Counted from the stretch's first letter, positions 40,847-51,328 are shown. The stretch: DNA of 64,000 nt from Zeimonas sp032027205 (GCA_032027205.1 JAVSMN010000001.1:1674001-1738000); one strand, 5' to 3'. The notes: generated from the letters alone by a model not told the origin. A program made the numbers and translations.

Positions 40847-42436
40847 ATGGCGCGAAGGCGGCCTCATGACCCCGCGACAACGGAGGTGCTTCCCGACCTT
40901 CGCTCCTGGCTCGCAATCCTCGAGTCGCACGGCGAGTTGCGCCGCATCCGTGCGGAAGTCGATTGGGACCAGGAAATCGGCGCAATCACGCGCGTGAACC
41001 TGGCGCAGCAGGGTCCCGGGCTGCTATTCGAGAACATCCGCGGCCATCGCGACACACCCTGCACGAAGTTCCTCACCGGCTCGCTCGGCAACCGACGTCA
41101 TGTCTGCCTGCTGCTCGGTCTTCCGCTCGACACTTCCGACCGCGCCATCGTCGCGCACCTGAAGCGCCGCTACCGCGAAGGTGTTCCTTACGTCGAAGTC
41201 GACACCGGCCTCGTCAAGACGCACAAGCGAACCGGCGCCGACATCGACCTCACGCGGTTTCCCGTTCCGCGCTGGCACCACCTCGACGGCGGGCGTTACA
41301 TCGACACGTTCTGCGGAGTCGTCACGCGCGATCCGTCGACTCGCAAGCTGAACGTCGGCATCTACCGCGGCCAACTGTTAGGCCCGAACAAGGTCGGCAA
41401 GCTGCTGATCGCCACTCAGCACTGGGGCGGCCATTTCGCGCAGCACCGCGAAGCGATGCAGTCGATGCCGGTCGCCGTCGTGCATGGTTGGCACGACGTG
41501 CTGCCGTTCTGTGCGGGCAGTCCGTTTCCGAAGGGCGTCTGCGAGTACGAGATGATGGGCGCGATCCTCGGCCGGCCCGTCGAGCTCGTGAAGTGTGAAA
41601 CGAGCGACCTGCTCGTTCCGGCGAGCGCAGAGATCGTCGTCGAAGGCTTCGTCTCGCCTGACCCGGCCACTTTCGAGAGCGAAGGCCCTTTCGGTGAGTA
41701 TCCCGGCTACGCTGGCGGCACGCCGTCTCCGAAGCCGGTGCTTCAAGTCGCTGCAGTCACGCACCGCGACGACCCGATCCTGCGCGGCACGCTGGAAGGG
41801 GCGCGTCCCGGCTTTCCGAGCGAAGACTCCCCGCTGTGCGCGTACAGCTGGTCGGCGATCGCCTGGAACATGCTCGAGGACGTCGGCGTCGGCGGCATCA
41901 CCGACGTCTGGATGCCGCCCGTGGTCACGGGCACGCACATCGTCGTGCAGATCCGAAAGCAGTACCGCGGCCACGCGCAGCAGATCGCCAACGCGCTGTG
42001 GGGCACCGGCGCCGGCCAGTGGTTCTTCAAGAACGTGATGGTCGTCGAGGAGGACATCGAAATCCGCGACCGCGAGGCGCTCGAATGGGCGTGGGCGTTC
42101 CGCGTGAATCCGTCGATGGGGCAGCTCGTCACCTTCGGCCCGACGTTCGGCTCGGTGCTCGACCCGTCGACGCCGCGCGAGCAGGCGAACCCGCTGAAGT
42201 ACGGGACCGGGTGCTGGACGCGCACGCTGATCGACGCCACCCGCAGCTGGGAGTTCGAACGCAACCCTGCGTGGGGCAACCGGCGGTTCCCTCCGATCAG
42301 CACGATTCCCGAGGCGCTGGAAGAGAAGGTCCGCTCGCGGTGGAGGGATTACGGAATCGGCAGCGAATACCTGTCGGAGGAGCAGCGAGAGCTACTCACG
42401 TTCGCTCGATTGTCGAAGCGTTTTCCCGAGGTCTGA
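40847..42436 (+). CDS. UbiD-family prenylated-FMN decarboxylase
   Basis: 529 residues. ITRVNLAQQGPGLLFENI is the prFMN/substrate region and FESEGPFGEYPGYAGG carries the catalytic Glu motif. The C-terminal half has WNMLEDVGVGGITDVWMPP and ALWGTGAGQWFFKNVMVVEE, as in UbiD relatives. The family reversibly decarboxylates aromatic or alpha,beta-unsaturated acids and needs UbiX-made prFMN; no ubiX is present in this window. The ATG at 40847 follows a strong GAGGAGGAG site by 7 nt. It is followed 14 bp later by a periplasmic binding protein, so this is probably a catabolic decarboxylase and not the ubiquinone enzyme. Confidence 0.9.
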   Translation: MARRRPHDPATTEVLPDLRSWLAILESHGELRRIRAEVDWDQEIGAITRVNLAQQGPGLLFENIRGHRDTPCTKFLTGSLGNRRHVCLLLGLPLDTSDRAIVAHLKRRYREGVPYVEVDTGLVKTHKRTGADIDLTRFPVPRWHHLDGGRYIDTFCGVVTRDPSTRKLNVGIYRGQLLGPNKVGKLLIATQHWGGHFAQHREAMQSMPVAVVHGWHDVLPFCAGSPFPKGVCEYEMMGAILGRPVELVKCETSDLLVPASAEIVVEGFVSPDPATFESEGPFGEYPGYAGGTPSPKPVLQVAAVTHRDDPILRGTLEGARPGFPSEDSPLCAYSWSAIAWNMLEDVGVGGITDVWMPPVVTGTHIVVQIRKQYRGHAQQIANALWGTGAGQWFFKNVMVVEEDIEIRDREALEWAWAFRVNPSMGQLVTFGPTFGSVLDPSTPREQANPLKYGTGCWTRTLIDATRSWEFERNPAWGNRRFPPISTIPEALEEKVRSRWRDYGIGSEYLSEEQRELLTFARLSKRFPEV

Positions 42437-42450
42437 TCGCAGGAGGAGCC

Positions 42451-43584
42451 ATGAGACTGCGTGAACTCGTGATCGCCATCTCGCTGTCCGTCGCCAGCCT
42501 GTCCGCATTCGCCGAGCTCGTGGTTGGCGTGACGGTCTCGACAACCGGGCCAGGCGCCTCGCTGGGCGTGCACTACCGCAACACCTTCAACATGTTGCCG
42601 AAGACGCTCGGCGGGCAGCCGGTGCGCTACATCGTTCTAGACGATGCCTCCGACCCCACGCAAGCCGTGCAGAACGCCCGGGCGCTGATTACGCGGGACA
42701 AGGCCGACATCGTCATGGGCTCGTCCTCGGTGCCGAACAACCTTGCGATCGCCGAAGTCGCCGCCGATACGAAGACGGTGCAGATCGCGCTGGCGCCGAT
42801 GAGTCTTCCGCCCGAGAAGTCGGCATGGACCTTCGTCGTGCCGCAGTCGATCCCGCTGATGGTCGAAGGCGTCGTCAAGCACATGCAGGCGCACGGCGTG
42901 AAGACGGTGGGCTACATCGGCTTCAACGATCCGTGGGGCGAAGGCATCTACAAGGCGTTCGCTTCGCTGTCGCAGGCCGCCGGCATAAGGGTCGTCGCCA
43001 ACGAACGCTACGCGCGCCCGGACACGAGCGTGGAGGCGCAGGTGCTGAAGATCGTCGCGGCCAATCCCGACGCCGTCCTGATCGGCGGCTCCGGAACGCC
43101 GGGCGCAACGCCCGCGATCTCGCTCGCGGGGCGCGGCTACAAGGGCCGGGTGTACGGCAATCACGGCATGGTCAATCCCGACTTCATCCGGGTCGGAGGC
43201 AAGAGCGTCGAAGGGCTCATTGCGCCGACGGGGCCTCTTGTCGTCGTCGAGCAGTTGCCGGAGTCGAACGCGGTGAAGCAGGTGGCGACCCGCTTCGTCG
43301 CCGACTACGACGCCGCGTACGGCGTGCAGAATCGCAATGCCTTCGCCGGCTACGCGTACGACGCGGTGCTGCTGCTGGAGAAGGCGCTTCCCGAAGCGCT
43401 GATGAAGGCGACTCCGGGCACGCCCGAGTTTCGTTCGGCGTTGCGCGACGCGCTCGAGAACGTGCACGAATCGGTCGGCACGCACGGCGTCTACACGATG
43501 TCGCCGAAGAATCACAACGGGATGGACGCACGCGCGCGCGTGCTGGTGAAGGTCGAGAATGGCGCGTGGAAGCTGGCGGAGTGA
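42451..43584 (+). CDS. Periplasmic amino-acid/aromatic-acid type ABC substrate-binding protein, orphan
   Basis: 377 residues: signal peptide MRLRELVIAISLSVASLSAFA, then a Leu/Ile/Val-binding-protein fold (VGVTVSTTGPGASLGVHYRN; GSSSVPNNLAIAEVA; TVGYIGFNDPWGEGIYKAF). AGGAGGAG precedes the ATG at 42451. Co-transcribed with the UbiD gene but with no permease or ATPase next to it, so it must share a transporter, possibly the Liv-type one at 55563-58884, or act in sensing. The link to UbiD suggests an aromatic acid ligand. Confidence 0.9.
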   Translation: MRLRELVIAISLSVASLSAFAELVVGVTVSTTGPGASLGVHYRNTFNMLPKTLGGQPVRYIVLDDASDPTQAVQNARALITRDKADIVMGSSSVPNNLAIAEVAADTKTVQIALAPMSLPPEKSAWTFVVPQSIPLMVEGVVKHMQAHGVKTVGYIGFNDPWGEGIYKAFASLSQAAGIRVVANERYARPDTSVEAQVLKIVAANPDAVLIGGSGTPGATPAISLAGRGYKGRVYGNHGMVNPDFIRVGGKSVEGLIAPTGPLVVVEQLPESNAVKQVATRFVADYDAAYGVQNRNAFAGYAYDAVLLLEKALPEALMKATPGTPEFRSALRDALENVHESVGTHGVYTMSPKNHNGMDARARVLVKVENGAWKLAE

Positions 43585-43614
43585 TCGAGGCGGCGGTGCT
43601 CCGCAAACGATCTC

Positions 43615-44565
43615 CTACGCGGCCTGCGCGAACTCCCTCCTCAGATGCTCCACCAGCAGCCTCACCGCCCGCGGCGTGCCGCGCCCCCGCGGCCGGATCG
43701 CATAGATCGAATCCCCGAAGAAGCCCACCGGCCGCCATCGCGGCAGCACCTCGCGCAGGCGGCCCGCGCGCAACGCAGCCTCCGCGCTGAAATCCGGCAC
43801 CTGTGCGATGCCGAGACCCGACAGCACTGCATCGCGCAGCACCTCCGAGTTGTTCGCGCGAAACGGGCCGCGCACCGCGACGGAGACGCGCTCGGGCTCG
43901 CGCGACGAGCGTCCGCCCGATGGACCGTCGAAATGCCATACCGCCGGCCCGGCACGCAGATAGGCGAGGCAGTCGTGCTCGGCCAGCTCCGATGGATGCG
44001 CAGGCTCGCCGCGCGAGCGCAGGTACGAGGCGCAAGCCACCAATAGCGTTCGCGTCTGCGCCAGGCGCGTCGCCACGAGTTGCTCGGGCGGCGACGTCGT
44101 GTGCCGCACCGCCAGGTCGAATCCTTCCTGCGCCAGGTTCACGAGCGAGTCCGACAACTCGAGCTCGATGCGCACGTCGGGATACTCGCGAAGAAACGGT
44201 TCGATCGCCGGCGCCACCTTCTGCCGTCCCAACGCCACCGGTGCCGAGACGCGCACGACGCCGCGCGGCTGGCTGGCCAGGTTGCGCGCTGCGGCGACGC
44301 TCGCCGCGATCCGCGCGAAGCATTCGCTCGTCTCGTCGACCAGCTGCTGCCCGACGTGCGTGAGGCGCACCGAGCGCGTCGTTCGCTGCAGCAGCGGTGC
44401 GCCGACGCTGCGCTCCAGTTCGCTCACGCGCTGGCTCACCGCGGCCTTCGACACCCCCAGGTGGCGCGCGGCGTTGGTGAAGCTGCCGTGCGTGGCGATC
44501 GCGGCCAGCGCGTGCACGCGCGACCACAGCAACTCGTTGCGAAGCGGATCGTCGTCGGGTGGCAT
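43615..44565 (-). CDS. LysR-family transcriptional regulator
   Basis: 316 residues from the Met at 44565; the frame is open to 44622, but the extra 19 residues precede the usual start. N-terminal HTH ALAAIATHGSFTNAARHLGV, then SKAAVSQRVSELERSVGAPL and LLQRTTRSVRLT. The C-terminal effector domain begins near GVVRVSAPVALGRQKVAP. It is divergent from mmsA, the standard LysR layout, and the 115-bp space holds a TGTTC-N8-GAACA dyad. Likely activator of the mmsA-VOC pair. Confidence 0.9.
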   Translation of the reverse strand: MPPDDDPLRNELLWSRVHALAAIATHGSFTNAARHLGVSKAAVSQRVSELERSVGAPLLQRTTRSVRLTHVGQQLVDETSECFARIAASVAAARNLASQPRGVVRVSAPVALGRQKVAPAIEPFLREYPDVRIELELSDSLVNLAQEGFDLAVRHTTSPPEQLVATRLAQTRTLLVACASYLRSRGEPAHPSELAEHDCLAYLRAGPAVWHFDGPSGGRSSREPERVSVAVRGPFRANNSEVLRDAVLSGLGIAQVPDFSAEAALRAGRLREVLPRWRPVGFFGDSIYAIRPRGRGTPRAVRLLVEHLRREFAQAA

Positions 44566-44594
44566 CGGTTTCGTCGGCGGATGTCGACGGCGAT

Positions 44595-44612
44595 TGTTCA
44601 CCAGAGAGAACA
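44595..44612. promoter_or_regulatory. Putative LysR operator between the regulator and mmsA
   Basis: TGTTC (44595-44599) and GAACA (44608-44612) are inverted repeats separated by 8 bp; an imperfect direct repeat ATTGTTCAC / ATTGTCAC (44593-44601, 44615-44622) overlaps it. Position in the divergent intergenic space supports an operator. Confidence 0.45.
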
Positions 44613-44680
44613 GTATTGTCACCTGGAAGACGACAGGAGTCGCCCGCCACGCCGTAGACTTTCCCTAGATCCCAACGGAG

Positions 44681-46222
<1,542 letters not shown>

Positions 46223-46235
46223 ACGGAGCGAAACG

Positions 46236-46706
46236 ATGGGTGCGGGAATCGGCGGCATCGATCACTACTCGATACGCGCGCAGGACATGGGCGCCGTCGT
46301 CTCGTTCTATGAGAAGACGCTGAAGCTGGTCATCGGTCCGCGACCACCCTTCGATTTCCCCGGCGCGTGGCTGTATCGCAGCGACGGAAACGGGCAACCG
46401 ACGGGGTCTGCCCTGGTGCACGTCATCGACGTCGTCGGCGGGGCAAACGCCGGGTTGCACGACTATCTCGGCGAGCGGGATCTCGCCGGCGGCGGCGGAA
46501 CGGGCGCCCTCGATCACATCGCGTTGCGCGTCGAGGGGCTTGCCGAATTGCGCCAGCGGCTGGCGCAACACGGCATACCTTTTCGAGAGCGAACGGTTCC
46601 GCTCATCGGTGTGCACCAGGTCTTCCTGGTGGATCCTTGCGGCGTCACGATCGAGTTGAACTTCGACGGCGCCGAAACCGCTGCATCGCTGTCGAACGGT
46701 GCGTAG
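46236..46706 (+). CDS. VOC (glyoxalase/bleomycin-resistance) family protein
   Basis: 156 residues with two beta-alpha-beta-beta-beta modules: IGGIDHYSIRAQDMGAVVSF (first metal His) and GALDHIALRVEGLAELRQRL, with VDPCGVTIELNF supplying the last acidic ligand. This is a vicinal-oxygen-chelate enzyme, for example a lyase, epimerase or dioxygenase. Methylmalonyl-CoA epimerase belongs to the same superfamily and would fit next to mmsA, but the sequence is not decisive. Co-transcribed with mmsA. Confidence 0.85.
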   Translation: MGAGIGGIDHYSIRAQDMGAVVSFYEKTLKLVIGPRPPFDFPGAWLYRSDGNGQPTGSALVHVIDVVGGANAGLHDYLGERDLAGGGGTGALDHIALRVEGLAELRQRLAQHGIPFRERTVPLIGVHQVFLVDPCGVTIELNFDGAETAASLSNGA

Positions 46707-46709
46707 CCG

Positions 46710-47405
46710 CTACTTCGCCGGCGCGATCATCCTGCGGAACGCTTCCGGCGCGCCCTCGAGAAAGGTGCTCACCTGCGTCTCGATCGTCGCCTCGATCGGA
46801 TGCACGACCGGCAGTTGGTACACCCACCGACGGATGGCAATGTAGAAGATCCCCCCATGCAGCGCCCACGCGCATTCCACTTCGCCCTCGGTGATCGGTG
46901 GCTCGATCTCGTCGAGTGCCGCGGCCGCACGCACCTCCCGGCATATCGGCAGCAGCACGTGTTCGCGGATGATGCTCAGATACCGCTTGTTGATGTTCAC
47001 GCCCCTCAAGCCCCCGAACATGAAGATGCGCACCCATTCGTACGAGAAGATCGCGTTCGCATATTCCTCGTAGAAGATGCACAGTCGTTCATGCAGGGGC
47101 CGCGAGCGATCGCGCAGCAGGTCCTCCCACGCCGGGTTCCAGCGGCGCAGATAGACCTCCTCGTAGACGCGTTCGACGAGGCTTTCCTTGTCCGGAAAGT
47201 AGCGGTACAGCAGGGGCTGCGTCACGCCGAGGCGCTTCGCGAGCGCTCGTGTCTGACCTTCGAAGCCGAACTCCGCGAAGAACCGGATCGCCTCGTCGAC
47301 GATCATGCGCTGGCGTTCGTGCCGGGGAAGGCGCTTGGCCGGAGAAGGCGCGAGCTTCTTCGCGCGCCGCACGCTTGGGGGTTTCGGTGCCAGGGGCGTA
47401 GGCAT
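46710..47405 (-). CDS. TetR-family transcriptional regulator
   Basis: 231 residues. After a basic N-terminal tail (RRAKKLAPSPAKRLPRHERQ) comes the TetR HTH: MIVDEAIRFFAEFGFEGQTR, ALAKRLGVTQPLLYRYFPDK. The ligand-binding half is helical, with IFYEEYANAIFSYEWVRIFM. It is divergent from the CobS-like gene across 129 bp that contain nested inverted repeats, so it probably controls the rightward cassette. Its 3' end abuts the VOC gene (3 bp). Confidence 0.9.
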   Translation of the reverse strand: MPTPLAPKPPSVRRAKKLAPSPAKRLPRHERQRMIVDEAIRFFAEFGFEGQTRALAKRLGVTQPLLYRYFPDKESLVERVYEEVYLRRWNPAWEDLLRDRSRPLHERLCIFYEEYANAIFSYEWVRIFMFGGLRGVNINKRYLSIIREHVLLPICREVRAAAALDEIEPPITEGEVECAWALHGGIFYIAIRRWVYQLPVVHPIEATIETQVSTFLEGAPEAFRRMIAPAK

Positions 47406-47475
47406 CAGCGTGAAACGAGCCGGGCGAGTGGGAAGATCGTCGTCATGGACCGACGGGTCCTCGAAGCGCCGAATT

Positions 47476-47508
47476 GGCAGCGGCTACCATTGTAGTGATC
47501 GCGCTGCC
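47476..47508. promoter_or_regulatory. Nested inverted repeats, putative TetR operator
   Basis: An outer pair GGCAGCG (47476-47482) / CGCTGCC (47502-47508) and an inner pair CTAC (47484-47487) / GTAG (47492-47495) lie between the divergent TetR regulator and the CobS-like gene, about 30-60 bp before the latter's start. Confidence 0.45.
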
Positions 47509-47534
47509 GCCCTCAGACTCGGACGAGCGAAGGC

Positions 47535-48551
47535 ATGATGAACGACACTGCTGCGTCGATTCGTAACGAACCAGCCTCGATGCCGGGCCTGCCCGACACT
47601 CTCGTGTCGGTCGAGCGCCTGTTTCGCATCCGCTCGTCGATGGAGGTGCCGGCATTCAGCAGGCGCACCGACTACGTCCCCGACGTCGACGAAGCCTACT
47701 GCTTCGATCACGACACCACGCTGTCGATCCTCGTCGCCTTTGCCCACAATCGCCGACTGTTGATCCACGGCCGGCATGGCACGGGGAAGTCGTCGCACAT
47801 CGAGCAGGTCGCCGCGCGCCTGAACTGGCCGTGCGTACGCATCAACCTCGACAGCCAGATCAGCCGCGGCGACCTTATCGGCAAGGACGCGATCGTTCTT
47901 CGCGACGGCAAGCAGGTCACCGAGTTTCGCGAAGGCATGCTCCCGTGGGCGGTGCAGAACCCGGTCGCGCTCGTGTTCGACGAATACGACGCCGGACGCC
48001 CCGACGTGATGTTCGCGATCCAGCGCGTGCTCGAGGCCGACAGCCGGATGACGCTGCTCGGCAGCAATCGGGTGATCCGGGCACACGCGGCCTTTCGCCT
48101 GTTCGCGACGGCGAACACCGTCGGCCTCGGTGACGCCACCGGCCTGTATCACGGCACGCAGCAGTTGAACCAGGGGCAGCTCGATCGATGGAACCTCGTC
48201 GCGGCGCTGAACTACCTGCCGCCCGCCGCCGAGATCCGCATCGTGCTCGCGAAAGCGCCCGTCTACGACAACGAGGAAGGTCGCAAGACGGTAGCTGCGA
48301 TGGTCGCGATGGCGAACCTCACGCGCGTCGGCTTCGCCGCCGGAGATCTCTCCACCGTGATGTCCCCGCGCACGGTGATCTCGTGGGCGGAGAACGCACT
48401 GCTCTTCGACGACCTCGCCGCCGCGTTCCGCGTGACCTTCCTGAACCGATGCGATGACGTCGAGCGCCCGATCGTCGCCGAGTATTACCAGCGCTGCTTC
48501 AACGTCGATCTCGGGACGGCTGCCGTGCAGCCGGCAGTCGGCCGGACGTGA
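47535..48551 (+). CDS. CobS-like MoxR-type AAA+ ATPase
   Basis: 338 residues resembling cobaltochelatase subunit CobS. N-terminal RRTDYVPDVDEAYCFD, Walker A GRHGTGKSS (79-87), Walker B ALVFDEYDAG (Asp149, Glu150), sensor region LFATANTVGLGDATGLYHGT and a helical lid (SPRTVISWAENALLF). The stop overlaps the start of the CobT-like gene by 4 nt (GTGA), so the two form an ATPase/VWA pair. No cobN or other cobalamin gene is in the window, while a molybdenum hydroxylase operon follows directly, so a chaperone role like CoxD is the better reading. Family is sure; role is inferred. Confidence 0.85.
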   Translation: MMNDTAASIRNEPASMPGLPDTLVSVERLFRIRSSMEVPAFSRRTDYVPDVDEAYCFDHDTTLSILVAFAHNRRLLIHGRHGTGKSSHIEQVAARLNWPCVRINLDSQISRGDLIGKDAIVLRDGKQVTEFREGMLPWAVQNPVALVFDEYDAGRPDVMFAIQRVLEADSRMTLLGSNRVIRAHAAFRLFATANTVGLGDATGLYHGTQQLNQGQLDRWNLVAALNYLPPAAEIRIVLAKAPVYDNEEGRKTVAAMVAMANLTRVGFAAGDLSTVMSPRTVISWAENALLFDDLAAAFRVTFLNRCDDVERPIVAEYYQRCFNVDLGTAAVQPAVGRT

Positions 48552-50347
48552 CGAGCGAACGCGACGGGCAAGGGGCCGCCCGCTTCGAGCAGGCGACGGC
48601 GGCCGCCGTGCGCGCGATCGCTGGGCGCGGGAAGATCACGGTCTCGTTCGGCGAACGGCCGAACACCGACGACGATGCGGGGGCGCGTGTCTGCCTGCCG
48701 GCGCCCTCGGCGCAACCGGGCACGAGCGAGATCGCTCGTCTTCGGGGCGAAGCCGATTCTGCAGCGTTGAGGCTGCGTTACCACGACGCCGAGCTGCATC
48801 GAGCGGGCCGCCCCGCCAACGAGGCCGCCGGCGCCGTATTCGACGCCCTCGAGCGAGCACGCTTCGAAGCGCTCGGTACACGGAACCTGCCGGGCGTGGC
48901 AGCGAACCTCGCGGCACGCCTGGACGCGGAATGCCTCGCGCAAGGATTCGCGGAGGCCGTCGACGCCGACGAGGTGCCCGAATCGACGGCCTACGCGTTG
49001 CTGGTTCGCCGGGAGGCCGTGGGCAAGAGCTGGCCCGCCACGGCCGATCGCGTGATGCAGGTGTGGCTGCATCGAATCGGTCCGCAGATGCGCGGTGCAG
49101 TCCGGCAGCTGGTCCGCTCGCTCGCACGTCAGGACGCTTATGCCGCAGGCACGCGTCGTCTGCTCGAGGCAGCCGGTTTCGAATGCGACGAGTCGGGCAA
49201 TGAAGAGACCGCGTCCACATCGAAGAACAGCGAGGCCGGCGATGCCGGCGATGCCGACTCGGGCGCAAGCGCGAAGGAGCGCGCGCCCCTCGACGCGAGC
49301 CGTGCGCCTTCGCCTGCGTCACCCGCGCAGACGATGGCGCAGGCAGCGCCATCGTCCTCTTCCCCGACAGCTCCGCAGGCGGCTGTCGATCCCGATGGGC
49401 GCGAAGAACCCGTGGGCATCCCGGGCCCGCTGCCCTATCGCGTCTTCACGAGCGAATACGACGCGATCGTCACGCCGGAAGACCTCTGCCACCCACGCCA
49501 GCTCCTGCATTGGCGCGCGCGCCTCGATCGCGAGACCGCGGACTACCGCCCGGGCATGGTTCGCCTCGCCGCGCGGCTGCAGCAACGCCTGCTCGCACGT
49601 CAGAACGAAGGTTGGGACTTCGAGCGCGAGGAGGGAATCCTCGATGCCGAGCGCGTGGCAGCTGCCATCGCAGATCCGAGTGCGAGCACCGTCTACAAGG
49701 CGCTGCGCAAGAGCGACTTCCCCGATACCACTCTCTCGATCCTGATCGACAACTCCGGCTCGATGCGCGGGTTGCCGATCCGGCTGGCGGCGATGTGCGC
49801 CGATATCGTCGCCCTCGCGCTCGAGCGATGCGCAGTGAAGGTCGAGATTCTCGGCTTCACGACGCGAGAGTGGAGAGGCGGAAGATCCCGCGATCGATGG
49901 ATCTCCAACGGAAAGCCGCCGAATCCCGGCCGCTTGAACGATCTCTGCCACATCGTCTACAAGTCCGCTTCGACGCCATGGCGGCGCGCACGCAGCGGCA
50001 TCGGCATCCTGCTCGACGAAGGCTTGCTGAAGGAGAACGTCGACGGCGAGGCGCTGCTCTGGGCCTATCGGCGACTGCTGATGCGCGCCGAGCAGCGACG
50101 CATCCTGCTGGTGCTCTCCGACGGCGCGCCTGCCGATGAATCGACGTCGTCGGCCAACCCGCCCGGCTACCTGGAGCAGCACCTGCGACAGGTGATCGCG
50201 CGCATCGAGCGCGAGCGCGCGGTGGAGCTCGCCGCGATCGGCCTGGGTCATGACGTCCGTCGCTACTACCGGCGGGCCGTCAAGCTCGACGATCCGCGCG
50301 ATCTCGGCGAGACGATCATTCGCAGCCTCGACGCGCTTCTCGGATAA
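48548..50347 (+). CDS. CobT-like von Willebrand factor A domain protein
   Basis: 599 residues. The N-terminal helical part (RFEQATAAAVRAIAGRGKIT) is followed by an acidic, Ser/Ala/Pro-rich linker at about 210-290, typical of CobT, and a C-terminal VWA domain with MIDAS DNSGSM (Asp401, Ser403, Ser405) and LSDGAPADES. The VWA arm is the usual partner of MoxR-type AAA+ proteins such as the one encoded upstream, with which its GTG start overlaps. Likely a metal- or cofactor-insertion chaperone for the adjoining molybdoenzyme (analogous to CoxE), though a CobT role cannot be excluded. Confidence 0.84.
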   Translation: MTSERDGQGAARFEQATAAAVRAIAGRGKITVSFGERPNTDDDAGARVCLPAPSAQPGTSEIARLRGEADSAALRLRYHDAELHRAGRPANEAAGAVFDALERARFEALGTRNLPGVAANLAARLDAECLAQGFAEAVDADEVPESTAYALLVRREAVGKSWPATADRVMQVWLHRIGPQMRGAVRQLVRSLARQDAYAAGTRRLLEAAGFECDESGNEETASTSKNSEAGDAGDADSGASAKERAPLDASRAPSPASPAQTMAQAAPSSSSPTAPQAAVDPDGREEPVGIPGPLPYRVFTSEYDAIVTPEDLCHPRQLLHWRARLDRETADYRPGMVRLAARLQQRLLARQNEGWDFEREEGILDAERVAAAIADPSASTVYKALRKSDFPDTTLSILIDNSGSMRGLPIRLAAMCADIVALALERCAVKVEILGFTTREWRGGRSRDRWISNGKPPNPGRLNDLCHIVYKSASTPWRRARSGIGILLDEGLLKENVDGEALLWAYRRLLMRAEQRRILLVLSDGAPADESTSSANPPGYLEQHLRQVIARIERERAVELAAIGLGHDVRRYYRRAVKLDDPRDLGETIIRSLDALLG

Positions 50348-50362
50348 CGGCATCACCGACCG

Positions 50363-50392
50363 TTGACAGGGTCGGACTTCCTGAGGCAGATT
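50363..50392 (+). promoter_or_regulatory. Possible promoter before the molybdenum hydroxylase genes
   Basis: A consensus -35 TTGACA at 50363-50368 is followed 18 bp later by CAGATT, a poor -10. It lies in the 105-bp gap after the CobT-like gene. The -10 is weak, so the operon might instead be read through from upstream. Confidence 0.3.
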
Positions 50393-50452
50393 TGGTGATC
50401 GAACGATAAATAAGCCGCCGCCCGACCGAGCTGACGGCCAACGGAGACGGGA

Positions 50453-51328
50453 GTGAAAGCTCCTTCATTCGACTACATGCGCGCGTCGTCGCTCGACGAT
50501 GCGCTCGGCGTGCTCGCCGAGCACGGCCAGGACGCGCGCATCCTCGCCGGCGGCCAGAGCCTGTTGCCTGCCCTGAACATGCGGCTGCAGTCCCCGCAGC
50601 TGCTCGTCGACATCGGCGCGATCGACGAGTTGCGCGGCATCGCCTTCGACAACGGCGTCGTGCGCATCGGCGCGCTGACGCGTCACCGCGATGTCGAGGA
50701 CTCCGAACTCGTCGGCCGGCACGCGCCGCTGATCCACGAAGCGATTCGTCACGTCGCGCATCCCGCCATCCGCAATCGCGGCACCTTCGGCGGGAGCCTC
50801 GCGCACGGCGATCCCGCCGCCGAACTCCCCGCCTGCGTCGTCGCGCTCGACGCCCGGATCATCGTCGCAAGCGCGAGTGATGGGCGCCGTATGATCGCGG
50901 CGCGCGACTTCTACCGGGGGTTGTTCGACACGGCGCTGCAACCGAACGAGCTGATCGTGCAGGTCGAGATCGACGCCATCGGCAACGGCTGGCACTCGGG
51001 TTTCGGCGAGCTCGCCCGCCGCCGCGGTGATTTCGCGCTGGTCGGGCTCGCCGCGCACGTGCGCATCGACGGCGAGGCTTTTGCCGACGGCCGTCTCGTG
51101 TTCTTCGGCGTCGGCGGCGCGCCCACGCCAGCACGCAACGCCTGGGCCGAAATCAAGGGAAGGCGCGTCGACGCCTCGGTGGTCGCCTCCGCGCAGCAAG
51201 CGCTGTCGCGCGACCTCGACCCGCCGGGCGACACCGCGGCCTCGTCCGCCACGCGCATGCACCTCGCGCGAGTCCTTCTCGGCCGCGTCGTCGCCGACGT
51301 CGCGGCCGGCCGTACGGGAGCGACCTGA
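50453..51328 (+). CDS. Molybdenum hydroxylase FAD-binding subunit (CoxM/CutM type)
   Basis: 291 residues, GTG start at 50453. FAD-binding motifs are GGQSLLPALNMRLQSPQLLV (pyrophosphate loop AGGQSLLP) and HPAIRNRGTFGGSLAHGDPA (TxGGSxA-type loop), then a C-terminal CO-dehydrogenase flavoprotein domain (GFGELARRRGDFALVGLAAH). It transfers electrons from the 2Fe-2S subunit to the acceptor. The stop shares a base with the ATG of the 2Fe-2S gene. First of three structural genes in M-S-L order. Confidence 0.93.
   Translation: MKAPSFDYMRASSLDDALGVLAEHGQDARILAGGQSLLPALNMRLQSPQLLVDIGAIDELRGIAFDNGVVRIGALTRHRDVEDSELVGRHAPLIHEAIRHVAHPAIRNRGTFGGSLAHGDPAAELPACVVALDARIIVASASDGRRMIAARDFYRGLFDTALQPNELIVQVEIDAIGNGWHSGFGELARRRGDFALVGLAAHVRIDGEAFADGRLVFFGVGGAPTPARNAWAEIKGRRVDASVVASAQQALSRDLDPPGDTAASSATRMHLARVLLGRVVADVAAGRTGAT

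Noticed and set aside
47535..50347. Cobalamin biosynthesis locus
   Set aside because: CobS/CobT-like genes alone do not make a cobaltochelatase; no cobN or other cob gene is present and the neighbours are a molybdoenzyme and a transporter.
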